A stretch of 64,000 nt of DNA, from positions 62,001 to 126,000 of the forward strand of contig CATOPL010000004.1 of NCBI GenBank assembly GCA_951802115.1. The letters are read 5' to 3'. Made by a program: the position numbers and the translations under genes. A model generated the notes under the pieces. It saw nothing but the letters and a program-made list of their open reading frames with translations. It was not told the DNA's origin and did no database searches. Shown piece by piece: positions 17,228 to 27,565 of this stretch. Numbering within the stretch: position 1 is the first letter of the stretch; each line of letters starts with the position of its first letter. The DNA is from an uncultured Lachnospiraceae bacterium (GTDB taxonomy: Bacteria; Bacillota; Clostridia; Lachnospirales; Lachnospiraceae).

Positions 17228-17252
17228 TTTTATCCCCTCCGCAGCCGGTTTA

Positions 17253-18353
17253 TCAGTTCAGAAACTGTGCCAGCACATAGTTGCTTACATCAACACCTCT
17301 GTCTGTCAGACACAGCCTGCCTTTTTTTTCCTCTAAAAGCTGCTGTACCTGCAGCTTTTCTATCAACTCTTTGTAATACTCCCGATACATTCCCGGACTT
17401 ACGCCTTCTGTCTTGCGAAGCCCCAGGAAAAAGTACTCTTCTCTGACTGCCCGGCTGTCCAGCCGCTCCTCTGTTCCCTTCAGACTTCCCTTCAGATATT
17501 CTGAAAGCTCTGTCTGATTTGTATACCTGACGTTGTCCAGAAGTGAAGCGGCGCCAAGCCCGTATCCTCTGTAGTCCGTTCGCTCCCAGTACCCCAGATT
17601 ATGACGGCATTCATATCCCGGCCTGGCATAATTAGAGATTTCATAGCGTACATATCCGTCAGCACACAACCGATCCCGGATATCATAATACATCTGTCGT
17701 TCTTCATCCTCGGACGGCAGAAGCTCCGGATGCTCTCCATAACGCCCGTAAAAAGGCGTTCCCTCTTCTATCATCAGGCTGTATGCCGATATATGTTCCG
17801 GTAAAAGAGTCAACACCTGTTCCAGCGTCTTTCGCATATTCCCTGCCGTCTGCCCGGGCAGGGCGGACATCAGATCAATATTGATATTCTGAAATCCGGC
17901 CCCCCTTGCCATGGAATAGCTTTCAAGAAACTGCTCCCAGGTGTGAATCCTTCCCAGCAGCTTCAGTTCCCGGTCATCCGCCGACTGCAGCCCGAAGCTG
18001 ATACGGTTCACCCCGGCCTCATGATACTGCAAAAATTTTTCCCCGTCCGCAGTCTCCGGGTTTACTTCCACAGTAATCTCCGTATCGTTTAAAAACACAA
18101 ACTGCTGCCGTAATATTTCAACAATACGGCAAATCTGTTCTCCTTTCAGAATGCTGGGAGTACCGCCCCCGAAAAAAACGGTCTGCACATTATATTCGCC
18201 AGACAACTCCTCCGACCTGCGTATTTCTTCCAGAAGTTTTTCAACATAAGCCTCCTGCACTTCCCGCTCCGCCGGAGCAGACAGAAAATCGCAGTATGCG
18301 CACTTACGGATGCAAAAAGGAATATGGACATAGATTTCCAGCGGCTTTTTCAT
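17253..18353 (-). CDS. hemW: Radical SAM heme chaperone HemW (coproporphyrinogen oxidase-like)
   Basis: 366 residues from ATG 18353 (MKKPLEIYVHIPFC is the usual family start; the site before it is weak, and it lies 7 bases after the lepA stop). Radical SAM cluster motif CIRKCAYCDF (CxxxCxxC), then FFGGGTPS, EVNPET, RISFGLQS and the HemN_C region near the C-terminus. HemW family proteins bind heme and load it into target proteins; they lack the extra Cys and residues of true HemN, and the first motif here is CxxxCAYC as expected for HemW. Position after lepA is conserved across Firmicutes. Confidence 0.9.
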   Translation of the reverse strand: MKKPLEIYVHIPFCIRKCAYCDFLSAPAEREVQEAYVEKLLEEIRRSEELSGEYNVQTVFFGGGTPSILKGEQICRIVEILRQQFVFLNDTEITVEVNPETADGEKFLQYHEAGVNRISFGLQSADDRELKLLGRIHTWEQFLESYSMARGAGFQNINIDLMSALPGQTAGNMRKTLEQVLTLLPEHISAYSLMIEEGTPFYGRYGEHPELLPSEDEERQMYYDIRDRLCADGYVRYEISNYARPGYECRHNLGYWERTDYRGYGLGAASLLDNVRYTNQTELSEYLKGSLKGTEERLDSRAVREEYFFLGLRKTEGVSPGMYREYYKELIEKLQVQQLLEEKKGRLCLTDRGVDVSNYVLAQFLN

Positions 18354-18360
18354 ATTATCA

Positions 18361-20178
18361 CTATTTTTTATCATCCAGCTTCAGCACACTCATAAACGCC
18401 TTCTGCGGAATCTCTACATTTCCAATCTGCCGCATCCGTTTCTTGCCCTCTTTCTGCTTTTCCAAAAGCTTTCTCTTTCGGGTAATATCACCGCCATAGC
18501 ATTTTGCCAGTACGTCTTTTCTCATGGCTTTAACGGTTTCTCTGGCTATGATCTTGCCGCCGACTGCCGCCTGGATCGGAATCTCAAACAGGTGCCTGGG
18601 AATCTCATCCTTCAGTTTTTCACACATTTTCCTTCCTCTGTCGTAGGCTGAAGCGCCATGCACGATAAATGACAGTGCGTCTACTTCTTCCCGGTTGATC
18701 AGAATATCCAGCTTTACCAGTTCCGACTGCACATAACCTTTAAAATCGTAGTCAAACGAAGCATAACCTCTGGAACGGGATTTCAACGCGTCAAAAAAGT
18801 CATAAATAATCTCATTAAGCGGAAGGTCGTATTTTAACAGTGCACGGGTTTCTTCCATATATTCCATGCCCAGATAAATACCCCGACGCTCCTGGCAAAG
18901 CTCCATGATAGAACCGATAAACTCTGTTGTCACCATAATTTCCGCGCTGACAATCGGTTCTTCCATATATTCAATCTCCGACGGATCCGGCAGATTGGAC
19001 GGATTCGTCAGCTCGATCATCTCTCCGTTGGATTTGTGCACCCGATAAATAACTCCTGGCGCCGTTGTCACCAAGTCCAGATTGTATTCCCGTTCCAGCC
19101 GCTCCTGAATGATCTCCAGATGCAGAAGCCCCAGGAAACCGCAGCGAAATCCGAACCCCAGAGCAATCGACGTCTCCGGCTCAAACTGCAGCGCCGCGTC
19201 ATTGAGCTGAAGCTTCTCCAGAGCATCCCGCAGATCCGGGTATTTCGCTCCGTCTGCCGGATAGAGACCGCAGTACACCATAGACTGCACCTTCTTATAT
19301 CCGGGAAGAGGTTCTGTGCAGGGATTCGACCGGTCTGTCACCGTATCACCCACCCGTGTATCCTTTACATTTTTAATACTCCCGGTAATATACCCAACCA
19401 TACCAGCGCTTAATTCTTCGCAGGGAATAAACTGACCGGCTCCAAAATATCCGACTTCGACCACATCCGCTTCCGCTTTGGTAGCCATCATCTGAATCGG
19501 AGTCCCTTTCCTGACAGTTCCTTCTTTAATCCTGCAGAAAATGATAACTCCCTTATACGGATCATATACCGAATCAAATATCAGAGCCTGAAGAGGAGCA
19601 TCCGGACTTCCGCCCGGCGCCGGTATCCTTTTCACGATCTGTTCCAGAACCTCATCCACGTTCTGGCCGGTTTTCGCTGAGATCAGCGGCGCATCCTGGG
19701 CCTCGATTCCGATAACATCCTCGATTTCATCCATCACGCGCTGCGGCTCCGCACTTGGCAGATCAATTTTATTGATCACAGGCATCACATCCAGGTTGTG
19801 ATCCAGAGCCAGATATACGTTGGCCAGCGTCTGAGCCTCAATCCCCTGGGCGGCGTCCACCACGAGAATCGCCCCGTCGCACGCTGCAAGGCTCCTGGAT
19901 ACCTCATAATTAAAGTCTACATGTCCCGGTGTATCAATCAGATTAAAGATGTATTCTTCTCCGTCCTGTGCCCTGTACACAGTACGAACCGTCTGCGCCT
20001 TAATCGTAATCCCGCGCTCCCTCTCCAGATCCATATTGTCCAGTACCTGCGACTGCATCTCTCTGCTAGTAAGCAGACCGGTTTTCTCAATAATCCGGTC
20101 TGCCAGTGTGGATTTTCCATGATCGATATGCGCCACTATACAAAAATTGCGGATTTTACTTTGATCCACGAATGCCAT
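18361..20178 (-). CDS. lepA: Elongation factor 4 (ribosome back-translocase)
   Basis: 605 residues, exact family length. G-domain motifs: [40 protein letters not shown]4-specific C-terminal part includes [20 protein letters not shown] and [25 protein letters not shown], the signature end. It binds the 70S ribosome and acts on stalled elongation complexes. Part of the gpr-spoIIP-lepA-hemW run known from Bacillus and Clostridia. Confidence 0.97.
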   Translation of the reverse strand: MAFVDQSKIRNFCIVAHIDHGKSTLADRIIEKTGLLTSREMQSQVLDNMDLERERGITIKAQTVRTVYRAQDGEEYIFNLIDTPGHVDFNYEVSRSLAACDGAILVVDAAQGIEAQTLANVYLALDHNLDVMPVINKIDLPSAEPQRVMDEIEDVIGIEAQDAPLISAKTGQNVDEVLEQIVKRIPAPGGSPDAPLQALIFDSVYDPYKGVIIFCRIKEGTVRKGTPIQMMATKAEADVVEVGYFGAGQFIPCEELSAGMVGYITGSIKNVKDTRVGDTVTDRSNPCTEPLPGYKKVQSMVYCGLYPADGAKYPDLRDALEKLQLNDAALQFEPETSIALGFGFRCGFLGLLHLEIIQERLEREYNLDLVTTAPGVIYRVHKSNGEMIELTNPSNLPDPSEIEYMEEPIVSAEIMVTTEFIGSIMELCQERRGIYLGMEYMEETRALLKYDLPLNEIIYDFFDALKSRSRGYASFDYDFKGYVQSELVKLDILINREEVDALSFIVHGASAYDRGRKMCEKLKDEIPRHLFEIPIQAAVGGKIIARETVKAMRKDVLAKCYGGDITRKRKLLEKQKEGKKRMRQIGNVEIPQKAFMSVLKLDDKK

Positions 20179-20345
20179 CTTAAGTCCTCCATCTATTCAG
20201 TCTCTCCCGAAGTGAGGCCCGATTCCGTTCCTTCTGCTGTCAGGTTTTCTGAACAATCTTACGCTCACTTCTCAGTGCAGCAGCCTGCTTTTTCATCACT
20301 GCATCCCGCTGCCGGGTATTTACACTGTTCACTGGTTATAATATA

Positions 20346-21638
20346 TCATGGATCAAATACCTTATCAAGTATGTCTGAAAGGGGTTCCATCGTATTGAGC
20401 ATTTCCTGAAGCGTATTTGTCTGCGCCCCTGCTTCAATTAACAGAGCCTTATCCGACAGATGCAGATTATAGCGCAGACTCCTCAGATAGATATTTCTTG
20501 CCAGTCCCGGATAATACTGTTCGCTCATCAGCTTTAACTGCAAAGTCAGCGCCAGATTATTCTGTATGTAAGGATTATATAAATACTCGATGGGTCCGTT
20601 TTTTTTCGTCCGGCTCAGACCGTTAAAAAACATGAACCTTGCCATTGTTTTTCCATCAATCTCTGTGACCAGGCGTGTTCCTTCTGCCACCCCGTCCCGG
20701 TGCAGGTCAATCACCGACTGAATACTTTCATATTCTTCCAGTATTGCACTGATTTCCGCCTGGGCCTTGGTATATGCCTCGTTTCGATCCAATTTCCCAT
20801 CCACCAGATCATAAACGCTGGTCACATGCATCACGTCGTATCCTTTCTCCCTGAGAAGCTGCGCCAGATATTCTCCCACTCCAATAATCGTCGTCGAATT
20901 ATCTCCGGGAACCGAATCCACGAACCCCTCCTGCGAATGCGTATGATAAATCAGTATCTGCGGTCCCTCCACCTCTTTGTCAATGCTCATATCCATGGAC
21001 AAAAGCGTCTCCGCATTCAAATCTGCCGGTGAAATGGTGGTTGTTTTGTCCATCGTATAAAAGTTTTCAAATAAAAATTCAAAATCTGACAGCTCTTCCA
21101 TATTATATATGGTCCCCGCAGTTATGGCAGCAGGCTCTTCTTTCACCGGTTCTTCCTCTGTCTGTTCTGTTTCTTTCTGCTGTTCCTGCTCCTTTTCTGT
21201 CTGTTTCTCCAGAGCTTTTTCGTTTTCTGCCTGAGCCAGCGCTTCTACGTCATATTCTTCACCGTGTTCGTCCAGTTCGTTCTCGTCATGAACTCCACCG
21301 CTCACCAGCATTTCGTAAGTAGATGCATTTTCCATTCCTCCTGTCTGTTTTGCTCCATATTGCAGCCGATACAGAGGATGCATCTCCATCACTCGCTTTA
21401 TGTACCAGTCAGAGAAAGGAAGTATATCCTCCTCTGCATATTCCAGGAAAAGTCCAGGATACAGGCAGCGTGCAAATTCTCTTTGACATACACGCTGCAC
21501 AGACGCCTTTCCTTCATGAATCATGGCCTGCAGATCCCCCATCCAGAATCTTCTCCCACCGGTAAACACAATATAAAATCCTGCCATGAAAAAAATCATC
21601 CACAGTATCCAGTTCCAAAGTCGTGATAATCTCTCCAT
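20346..21638 (-). CDS. spoIIP: Stage II sporulation protein P
   Basis: 430 residues, GTGAGGA upstream. N-terminal membrane segment (about 8-27, WILWMIFFMAGFYIVFTGG), then a Glu/Gln-rich linker (KEQEQQKETEQTEEEPVKE region, about 140-170), then the SpoIIP amidase/endopeptidase domain: ILIYHTHSQEGFV (zinc His), GVGEYLAQLLREKG, VIDLHRDG (second His) and LIEAGAQTNT (Glu). SpoIIP is the septal peptidoglycan amidase of the DMP engulfment complex. It is 40 bases downstream of gpr, matching the Bacillus gpr-spoIIP order. Confidence 0.93.
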   Translation of the reverse strand: MERLSRLWNWILWMIFFMAGFYIVFTGGRRFWMGDLQAMIHEGKASVQRVCQREFARCLYPGLFLEYAEEDILPFSDWYIKRVMEMHPLYRLQYGAKQTGGMENASTYEMLVSGGVHDENELDEHGEEYDVEALAQAENEKALEKQTEKEQEQQKETEQTEEEPVKEEPAAITAGTIYNMEELSDFEFLFENFYTMDKTTTISPADLNAETLLSMDMSIDKEVEGPQILIYHTHSQEGFVDSVPGDNSTTIIGVGEYLAQLLREKGYDVMHVTSVYDLVDGKLDRNEAYTKAQAEISAILEEYESIQSVIDLHRDGVAEGTRLVTEIDGKTMARFMFFNGLSRTKKNGPIEYLYNPYIQNNLALTLQLKLMSEQYYPGLARNIYLRSLRYNLHLSDKALLIEAGAQTNTLQEMLNTMEPLSDILDKVFDP

Positions 21639-21678
21639 TTAATCCTCACCCATTTATTATATGGGAAAAGCATTCTTT

Positions 21679-22551
21679 CTATGCCTCGTTTGACACCTGA
21701 AATGCTATATTCAGCGCCTCCGAAAGCGTAAAGCTCAGCTGCTTGATTGTCTCGTCTATATTTTTCGGCGTCACAAACATCCCGTTCAGATGAGGAGGCA
21801 TCTGCTCGCAGTTTCCCTGCGCATCATAGATGATCGAGGCCGCCTCCACCACCGTCGGTACTCCGATGGCAATGACCGGAATTCCCAGACTTTCCTCTGT
21901 CAGACAGTTTCTGTGATTACCCACGCCGGACCCCGGCTGAATCCCTGTATCCGTAAGCTGAATCGTACGGCTCAGCCTCTTTGTGCTTCTTGCTGCCAGT
22001 GCGTCAATGACAATCAGAAGATCCGGTTTTGTCTGTTCCACAATTCCGCGTATGATCTCCGATGTCTCCATCCCTGTCTGAGCCATGACCCCGGGAACAA
22101 TTCCGCTGATCTGGCAGCATTTTTCCGTACCCATTACCTCTTTTCCATATTCTTTAATCAGATGTCTGGTAATTAAAAGATTGGAAACCGTCTTAGGTCC
22201 CAGTGCATCCGGAGTCACATCCCGATTACCAAGCCCTGCAACCAGAATCGAACGTTCCCTTTCTTCCCCCATCAGTTCTTTCAGATAACAGGCAAGCGTC
22301 TCGGATATTTCCCGATGATAGTCTTCATCCGGAGATGCCATTCCGGGAGCCTCCAGTGTCAGATAATTGCCCATGGGCTTTCCCATTTCCCGCGCCCCGC
22401 GTTCTGAAACAATCTGTACTCTTGTGAGGCGGATATCTTTAAACTCGTCGTAATCCTCCTCCACAATCACCCCATGAACTTCCTCTTCGCTGCCCTCAAA
22501 GCTTTCTCTTGCCTCCAGCGCCAGATCTGTCCGTACCCTCATCCGTTCCAT
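21679..22551 (-). CDS. gpr: Germination protease GPR (spore SASP endopeptidase)
   Basis: 290 residues from ATG 22551, where ACGAGGAG lies 9 bases upstream; the track start at 22599 has no site. MRVRTDLALEARES is typical of the mature N-terminus region. Conserved family parts: LVAGLGNRDVTPDALGPKT, GIVPGVMAQTGMET, VIDALAARS, TDTGIQPGSGVGN. It is an aspartic-type peptidase that degrades small acid-soluble spore proteins at germination; synthesised in the forespore as a zymogen. I could not find a clear sigma-F/G promoter. Confidence 0.94.
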   Translation of the reverse strand: MERMRVRTDLALEARESFEGSEEEVHGVIVEEDYDEFKDIRLTRVQIVSERGAREMGKPMGNYLTLEAPGMASPDEDYHREISETLACYLKELMGEERERSILVAGLGNRDVTPDALGPKTVSNLLITRHLIKEYGKEVMGTEKCCQISGIVPGVMAQTGMETSEIIRGIVEQTKPDLLIVIDALAARSTKRLSRTIQLTDTGIQPGSGVGNHRNCLTEESLGIPVIAIGVPTVVEAASIIYDAQGNCEQMPPHLNGMFVTPKNIDETIKQLSFTLSEALNIAFQVSNEA

Positions 22552-22720
22552 CTGTTCTTCACTCCTCGTAATATCGTTCGTCACGATTTGCATCTGCAAA
22601 CTGTAACTTCTGTGTCGTTACTGTTCTGATTCCGGCCGGCTAAGACAGCCCGTCCTGGAAAGCATACGTACAAACAGTAACATTGTTTATAATATTTCCG
22701 TAAAAATATAGATTTATGTA

Positions 22721-22749
22721 TTGACACCAGCCTTCCTTTCGACTAGAAT
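22721..22749 (+). promoter_or_regulatory. Sigma-A promoter of rpsT
   Basis: TTGACA (22721-22726), 17-base spacer, TAGAAT (22744-22749). It gives a leader of about 100 bases before rpsT. The rest of the 22552-22856 gap holds a 9-bp inverted repeat (GTTACTGTT 22617-22625 / AACAGTAAC 22673-22681) upstream of gpr and no gene. Confidence 0.85.
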
Positions 22750-22856
22750 ATATTCGTGTGTTTCCATGTAAAGCTATACCGTGTCTCGCTTTCATGAAGC
22801 ACGTCATATAAACATCATGAAATTGAATCACAGAAAATAAACCGGAGGTGCACAAA

Positions 22857-23120
22857 TTGGCTAATATCAAATCTGCTAAGAAAAGAATTCTGGTTACACA
22901 GACCAGAACCGCAAGAAACAAAGCAATCAAATCTGAAGTAAAGACAATGATCAAAAAGGTATACGCAGCCATTGATTCCAAAGATCAGGAGTCTGCAAAA
23001 GCTGCTCTGAAAGACGCCATCTCCACAATGGACAAGGCAACTTCCAAAGGCGTATATCATAAAAACACAACTTCCAGAAAAATTTCCCGTTTGCAGAAAG
23101 CTGTAAACGCCATGGCTTAA
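22857..23120 (+). CDS. rpsT: 30S ribosomal protein S20
   Basis: 87 residues from TTG 22857 with GGAGG 8 bases upstream; the ORF-track GTG at 22848 falls inside the ribosome site. Sequence LANIKSAKKRILVTQTRTARNK and SKGVYHKNTTSRKISRL are diagnostic of S20, a primary 16S-binding protein. UUG starts are common for rpsT and permit autoregulation in E. coli. It is divergent from gpr and convergent with holA, as in Bacillus. Confidence 0.96.
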   Translation: MANIKSAKKRILVTQTRTARNKAIKSEVKTMIKKVYAAIDSKDQESAKAALKDAISTMDKATSKGVYHKNTTSRKISRLQKAVNAMA

Positions 23121-23138
23121 AGCCTTTGATACATGTAT

Positions 23139-23174
23139 AAAACCGGCTGGTTCCGTCATTCCAGCCGGTTTTTT
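23139..23174 (+). terminator. rpsT terminator
   Basis: AACCGGCTGG / CCAGCCGGTT 10-bp stem, 10-base loop, then TTTT. Strong Rho-independent structure 20 bases after the stop. Confidence 0.9.
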
Positions 23175-23222
23175 ATATGATCTGCAAAAAATATTCTCTG
23201 ACTTTGCATCTGTTTACTGCGT

Positions 23223-24212
23223 TCACTCCGAAACCGGTGAACTGTATTTTACAATCAGCAGCTCCACGCTGAGCTGATCAGACAGACGGCCGGTTTTGAC
23301 TTTTTCCTCGGTATCCACGCAGTCTTCCACTGCCCTGCGAAGCTGTACCGACGTAAATTTTCTGCACTGCGCCATGTATTTTCCCATGGCAAAAGGCGGA
23401 ACGCCTGCCGCTTTTGCCATCTCTCCCCGCTCCATTCCCTGAGCAGACAGTTCTTTCAGCTGTAAAAGCTGATGAAACTGCCGGGTGATCAGATAAAGGA
23501 TCCTCATAGGAGGCTCTTTCATAGAAAGAAGATCCGCATATAAATTCAGCGCCCGCCTCTGGTCCTGTTCTGTAATCGCCTGTATCATATCAAAGATGCG
23601 GTTTTCTGTCCGTTCTGTACAGACTGCTTCTACGTCAGCCGTTGTGATCACGTCTTTCCCCTCTGTATAACACAGAAGCTTCTCCAGCTCATGGTCAATA
23701 TGTTCCATGTCCGCACCGGTACGCTCCAGAAATACATGCATGGTTTCTTCTGTAATACTTCTGCCTTCTTTTTTCAAAGTGCCCAATACCCACCGCGTCA
23801 GCGTACGTTCATCCTGGCGTTTAAATTCCACAACTCTTCCGGCTTTTTTAATCGCCTTATAAAGCCTGCCTCTTTTATCTATTTCTGCTTCTGTCAGGAT
23901 CAGAAAGGTGCTCGCCGGAATGTCCGCAAGATAGTCAGCCAGCTCCGGGCATGCATTTTTGGCAAATCCGCTGTCCTGAAGTTCTATGACTCTCCGCTCC
24001 GCAAAGAAAGGCATCGTCTCAGCCAGATCGATAATTTCCCTGGGATTGATATTTTTCCCCTCAAAAGACGCAGCATTCATCGTATCTTCCGGATCCAGCA
24101 AAGCGTCGCGCAGCCGTTTTCTGTACTGGTTCCGCAGATAAGTCTCCTCACCGGTCAGAAGATACACATTTTTAAATTTTCCGCTTTTTATATCTTCCAT
24201 CAACAATTTCAT
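23223..24212 (-). CDS. holA: DNA polymerase III delta subunit
   Basis: 329 residues. N-terminal YLLTGEETYLRNQYRKRL, the middle ERRVIELQDSGFAKN and C-terminal GRLSDQLSVELLIVKYS are typical of HolA, the clamp-loader subunit that opens the beta ring. It lies next to comEC as in most Firmicutes. GGAGAG precedes the ATG. Length is normal. Confidence 0.92.
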   Translation of the reverse strand: MKLLMEDIKSGKFKNVYLLTGEETYLRNQYRKRLRDALLDPEDTMNAASFEGKNINPREIIDLAETMPFFAERRVIELQDSGFAKNACPELADYLADIPASTFLILTEAEIDKRGRLYKAIKKAGRVVEFKRQDERTLTRWVLGTLKKEGRSITEETMHVFLERTGADMEHIDHELEKLLCYTEGKDVITTADVEAVCTERTENRIFDMIQAITEQDQRRALNLYADLLSMKEPPMRILYLITRQFHQLLQLKELSAQGMERGEMAKAAGVPPFAMGKYMAQCRKFTSVQLRRAVEDCVDTEEKVKTGRLSDQLSVELLIVKYSSPVSE

Positions 24213-24269
24213 AACGTCTTTCTCTCCATTCCATCCCTGCTGCCGTTTTAATATTCTATCACGAACCCC

Positions 24270-26492
24270 TCATGGAAGCAAGTCAAGCTTTTTCATCCCT
24301 TTTATACGTACGCGCTTCCCGTCAGTCCATACCCGGACGGCTCCGCAGTCCTTCGTGACGCAGACTTTGCTTCCGACGTCTCTTAGTCTGTCAAGCGTCT
24401 CTTTTCCCGGATGTCCGTATCGATTCGTGGAACTGCAGGATATCAGGCTGACCGCCGGACGCAGCTGCGCAAGAAACCGTTCTGCAGAGGAATGCTTCGA
24501 ACCATGATGGGCCGTTTTCAGAATCTCTATTTCTTTCAGTATGCCAGTGGATACAAGCTTTTCCTCCGTCTTCTTTCCGATATCTCCGGTAAAAAGCATC
24601 TGAAATTCCTGATATTCAGCCATCAGAACCAGCGACAGATCGTTTCTGTCTTCCGACGCTGTTTTTTTATCCGGCCAGAGGCAGGAAAGAGAAAAATCAG
24701 CTTCTGTCAGACGATCGCCGGCTCCCATATACAGAACCGGAATTCCTGCCTCCAAAAAAACTTTCTCCGCCTCCTCATAAGCTTCGTCTTTTACTGCCAG
24801 CCTGGGAAGCACTACATGACCGATTCGCAGACCGGCGCTGCTTCTGCTTTCCTCCGCCAGTTCCAAAAGTCCGTTGATATGGTCCTGATCCATATGAGAA
24901 ACAAATATGTAGTCCAGCGTCCGTATACCTGACCATTGAAGAAAGGGCAGAATTCGATATTTTCCTACATTTTTCACATTGGAACTTCCGCCGTCATACA
25001 GACAGGCTGATCCGGACGGTGTCCGAAAAAATATAGAATCCCCCTGTCCTACATCCAGCATGCAAATCTCCAGTCCATGGGAGATACGCAGACATAAAAG
25101 ACATGCACACAGCATCAAAGGACCCAGCCCGGCAGCCAGAATTTTTCTTCGAGGACAGAACTTTTCTTTTTCTCTCCAGTATTTTTTTCTTCGTTTTTCT
25201 CTGTATAAAAGCAATAGTCCTGCTGACAAAACTCCATAGTAAAACAATAGTTTCCAGACAGGCGGACAGCCGACAGTCAGGACTGAACCCGGCAAAGCCA
25301 GGCAGCTTCGTCCCGCCCACTCATACAGTTTAAGGATCAGGCGGCAGGGAACCGCACACACAGCGGCGGCCGGAAGGCAAAACAGTCCGGTAATGCCGCA
25401 TACAAATCCGCATATCATCAAAACGCTCATCAGAGGAACTGCCAGCAAGTTTAAAATCGTGGAATATAACGGATATTCATAAAAAAAGACGAGCAGAAGA
25501 GGAAACGTCATGAGCAGGACGGACAGACTGACTGACAGGGCCTGACATATCCGTCCCTGTTTCTCTTTATACAATTTCCAGACCGGAAGAAACAGTGCGA
25601 TCGCAGTGACTGCGCCATAAGATAAAAGAAACGCGCTCTGCTTTACACAGATCGGATTTGTACACATAAGAATCAATGCGGAAATGCCAATTCCTGTCAG
25701 CATATCATAGGTACGTCCGATCAGTTCCGCCAGAATTGCCATACCGCACATCAGCACTGCTCTTACGGTAGATATAGAAGCTCCTGTCATCCAGCAGTAT
25801 GCAAACAGGAATGCTGCCACAGGTATCCCTGATCCCGCGCAGGAACCGGTTATCCTCCGCAAAAGACGATACAGTCCCATCCCTGCCAGAGAAATATGAA
25901 GTCCTGATATTGCCAACAGGTGAGAGATGCCGTTTTTCTGATACAGTTCTTTCAGTTCTCTGTCCAGTTCCTCTTTTCTGCCCAACACCATCGCCTGCAT
26001 CAGCCCACTGTCCTGTTCATCCAGGACTTTTTTATACACCTCGCCGATTTGTTTTTGCAGATCCAGAAGTCTCTGCCGCACAGGGGAAGCGCAAACCGCC
26101 AGAACTTTTGCATGTTCTGCATAAAATGTATAGGAGATTCCTTTTCCCTGATAATATAGCCTGCTGTTAAATTGTCCCGGATTAGTTGCTTCTTCGATTG
26201 GATAAATAGTTCCCGAAAGGGATAGATATGTTCCTGCCTGATATCCACAGGATTTTTTCAGATACACAAGAATCTGTCCGGTTTCAAAATCAAATCCATT
26301 TCCCTCCACCTGACAGTCTGTCAAATAAATCTGTATTTTATCATCTTTTTCCATCTGCCGGCTTACCTTCCCGATAACCTGCGCCTCGCATTTCTCTGCC
26401 ATTTTAAGGGGTTCATAAAAGAACCCCGCCGGCAGCAGACTCAGGATCAGGAATACCAGCAAAGCCAGACACGCCATCGGCCGCTGTTTCAT
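24270..26492 (-). CDS. comEC: DNA uptake channel ComEC/Rec2
   Basis: 740 residues. Signal/TM1 at the N-terminus, an OB-like DUF4131 segment (about 35-120, VIGKVSRQMEKDDKIQIYLTD), the ComEC competence membrane domain (about 160-450; NGISHLLAISGLHISLAGMGLY, GASISTVRAVLM), and a C-terminal metallo-beta-lactamase-like domain (about 475-740) with MLDVGQGDSIF, HMDQDHINGL (HxDxDH) and TAHHGSKHSS. It forms the inner channel for transforming single-stranded DNA, with the MBL domain a likely nuclease for the other strand. Overlaps the gerM stop by ATGA. Full length suggests natural competence machinery is at least partly intact. Confidence 0.93.
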   Translation of the reverse strand: MKQRPMACLALLVFLILSLLPAGFFYEPLKMAEKCEAQVIGKVSRQMEKDDKIQIYLTDCQVEGNGFDFETGQILVYLKKSCGYQAGTYLSLSGTIYPIEEATNPGQFNSRLYYQGKGISYTFYAEHAKVLAVCASPVRQRLLDLQKQIGEVYKKVLDEQDSGLMQAMVLGRKEELDRELKELYQKNGISHLLAISGLHISLAGMGLYRLLRRITGSCAGSGIPVAAFLFAYCWMTGASISTVRAVLMCGMAILAELIGRTYDMLTGIGISALILMCTNPICVKQSAFLLSYGAVTAIALFLPVWKLYKEKQGRICQALSVSLSVLLMTFPLLLVFFYEYPLYSTILNLLAVPLMSVLMICGFVCGITGLFCLPAAAVCAVPCRLILKLYEWAGRSCLALPGSVLTVGCPPVWKLLFYYGVLSAGLLLLYREKRRKKYWREKEKFCPRRKILAAGLGPLMLCACLLCLRISHGLEICMLDVGQGDSIFFRTPSGSACLYDGGSSNVKNVGKYRILPFLQWSGIRTLDYIFVSHMDQDHINGLLELAEESRSSAGLRIGHVVLPRLAVKDEAYEEAEKVFLEAGIPVLYMGAGDRLTEADFSLSCLWPDKKTASEDRNDLSLVLMAEYQEFQMLFTGDIGKKTEEKLVSTGILKEIEILKTAHHGSKHSSAERFLAQLRPAVSLISCSSTNRYGHPGKETLDRLRDVGSKVCVTKDCGAVRVWTDGKRVRIKGMKKLDLLP

Positions 26493-27403
26493 TCAATTAA
26501 GTCCTCATTTCTTTCAAATATCGTATCAAAATTAATGCTTTCCCGAAAGATCCGGTCCGTCTCTCCGTCGATGCTGATCTGTACTTTCTGCGCATCCGTA
26601 TTCTTTATCAGCGAATTGACAATCGAGTAAATCGGAATGCTCTCTGTCACATTGTATCCTGTTTCCAGAAACCCCGCGTCCAGATTGACATAACAGATTC
26701 CGTCCCTGACCGATACACTGACCAAGCGGGTATTCACCGGGATTGTCGGATATGCACCTTCATAAGGCGGACCGGCGATCAACCGCTCTACAATCAGTTT
26801 TTCCAAAGATATATTACTGTTGTATTCCATCGGCACACGCTGCGTAACCAGTTTGTCTCCCGCCTCATTTGTATAATACAGTGTCAGATCTGCCGTCCGG
26901 TAAGCATTGATCTCCTCCCCGGCATTTTCTATGAACTGTTCCTCATTCATCAGCCCCACTGCCTTCCCTTTCAAATCCATAAGAGGCTGATCTACAACAC
27001 GAAATCCGATGTAATCAATTTCCGGAATCTGACACAAGGTTCTCACCAGAGCTGCACGACACAGAACTTCATAAACCTTGAGCATATCCAGGTACTCGAC
27101 AGAAAAGTTCAGATAAAGCTGATTGTGCTCAATCTCATAGCTTTCGATCCGCACATTCTCCGGAAGCGGCGGCTTATAACTTCCATTCTCCGGATTTTCA
27201 CGCAGAAGCCCCAGCATCTCGCTCAACAGTCCTTCTGTATTTTCCGCCTGCAGTTCCCTGTATTCATAATCAAGCCGGGTCTCCTCCTGGTTTATATACC
27301 AGATGCGATATCCGCTCTCTTCCACCTCACTCTGTCTGCCGCATCCTGCCGCAAACAGACAGAATAATCCTCCAAGGAGAAAAAAAATCATCCATTTTCT
27401 CAT
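26489..27403 (-). CDS. GerMN-domain lipoprotein
   Basis: 304 residues. Lipobox LFAAGC after a hydrophobic signal (cleavage before Cys 21). Two GerMN repeats: about 70-165 (NGSYKPPLPENVRIESYEIEHNQ is the middle of the first) and about 185-295 (LIAGPPYEGAYPTIPVNTRL, then GICYVNLDAGFLE). GerM domains occur in spore germination/engulfment proteins and in lipoproteins tied to envelope two-component systems. It sits directly behind a WalRK-like pair and overlaps comEC by 4 bases, so all are probably one transcript. Confidence 0.85.
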   Translation of the reverse strand: MRKWMIFFLLGGLFCLFAAGCGRQSEVEESGYRIWYINQEETRLDYEYRELQAENTEGLLSEMLGLLRENPENGSYKPPLPENVRIESYEIEHNQLYLNFSVEYLDMLKVYEVLCRAALVRTLCQIPEIDYIGFRVVDQPLMDLKGKAVGLMNEEQFIENAGEEINAYRTADLTLYYTNEAGDKLVTQRVPMEYNSNISLEKLIVERLIAGPPYEGAYPTIPVNTRLVSVSVRDGICYVNLDAGFLETGYNVTESIPIYSIVNSLIKNTDAQKVQISIDGETDRIFRESINFDTIFERNEDLIE

Positions 27404-27565
27404 CTTTTTTCCTTCTGATCAAAATTTTTCATCCGCCCCGAAATATACGCTTGTAGCCATAAAGGTTTTGCAGGAATATATATTCTTCAATCCTTTTGAA
27501 CCTCTGCAGACAGACGATGTCCTTTTTATAAAACTGATAAATTTTCAGACGCACATCAAAGCGTC

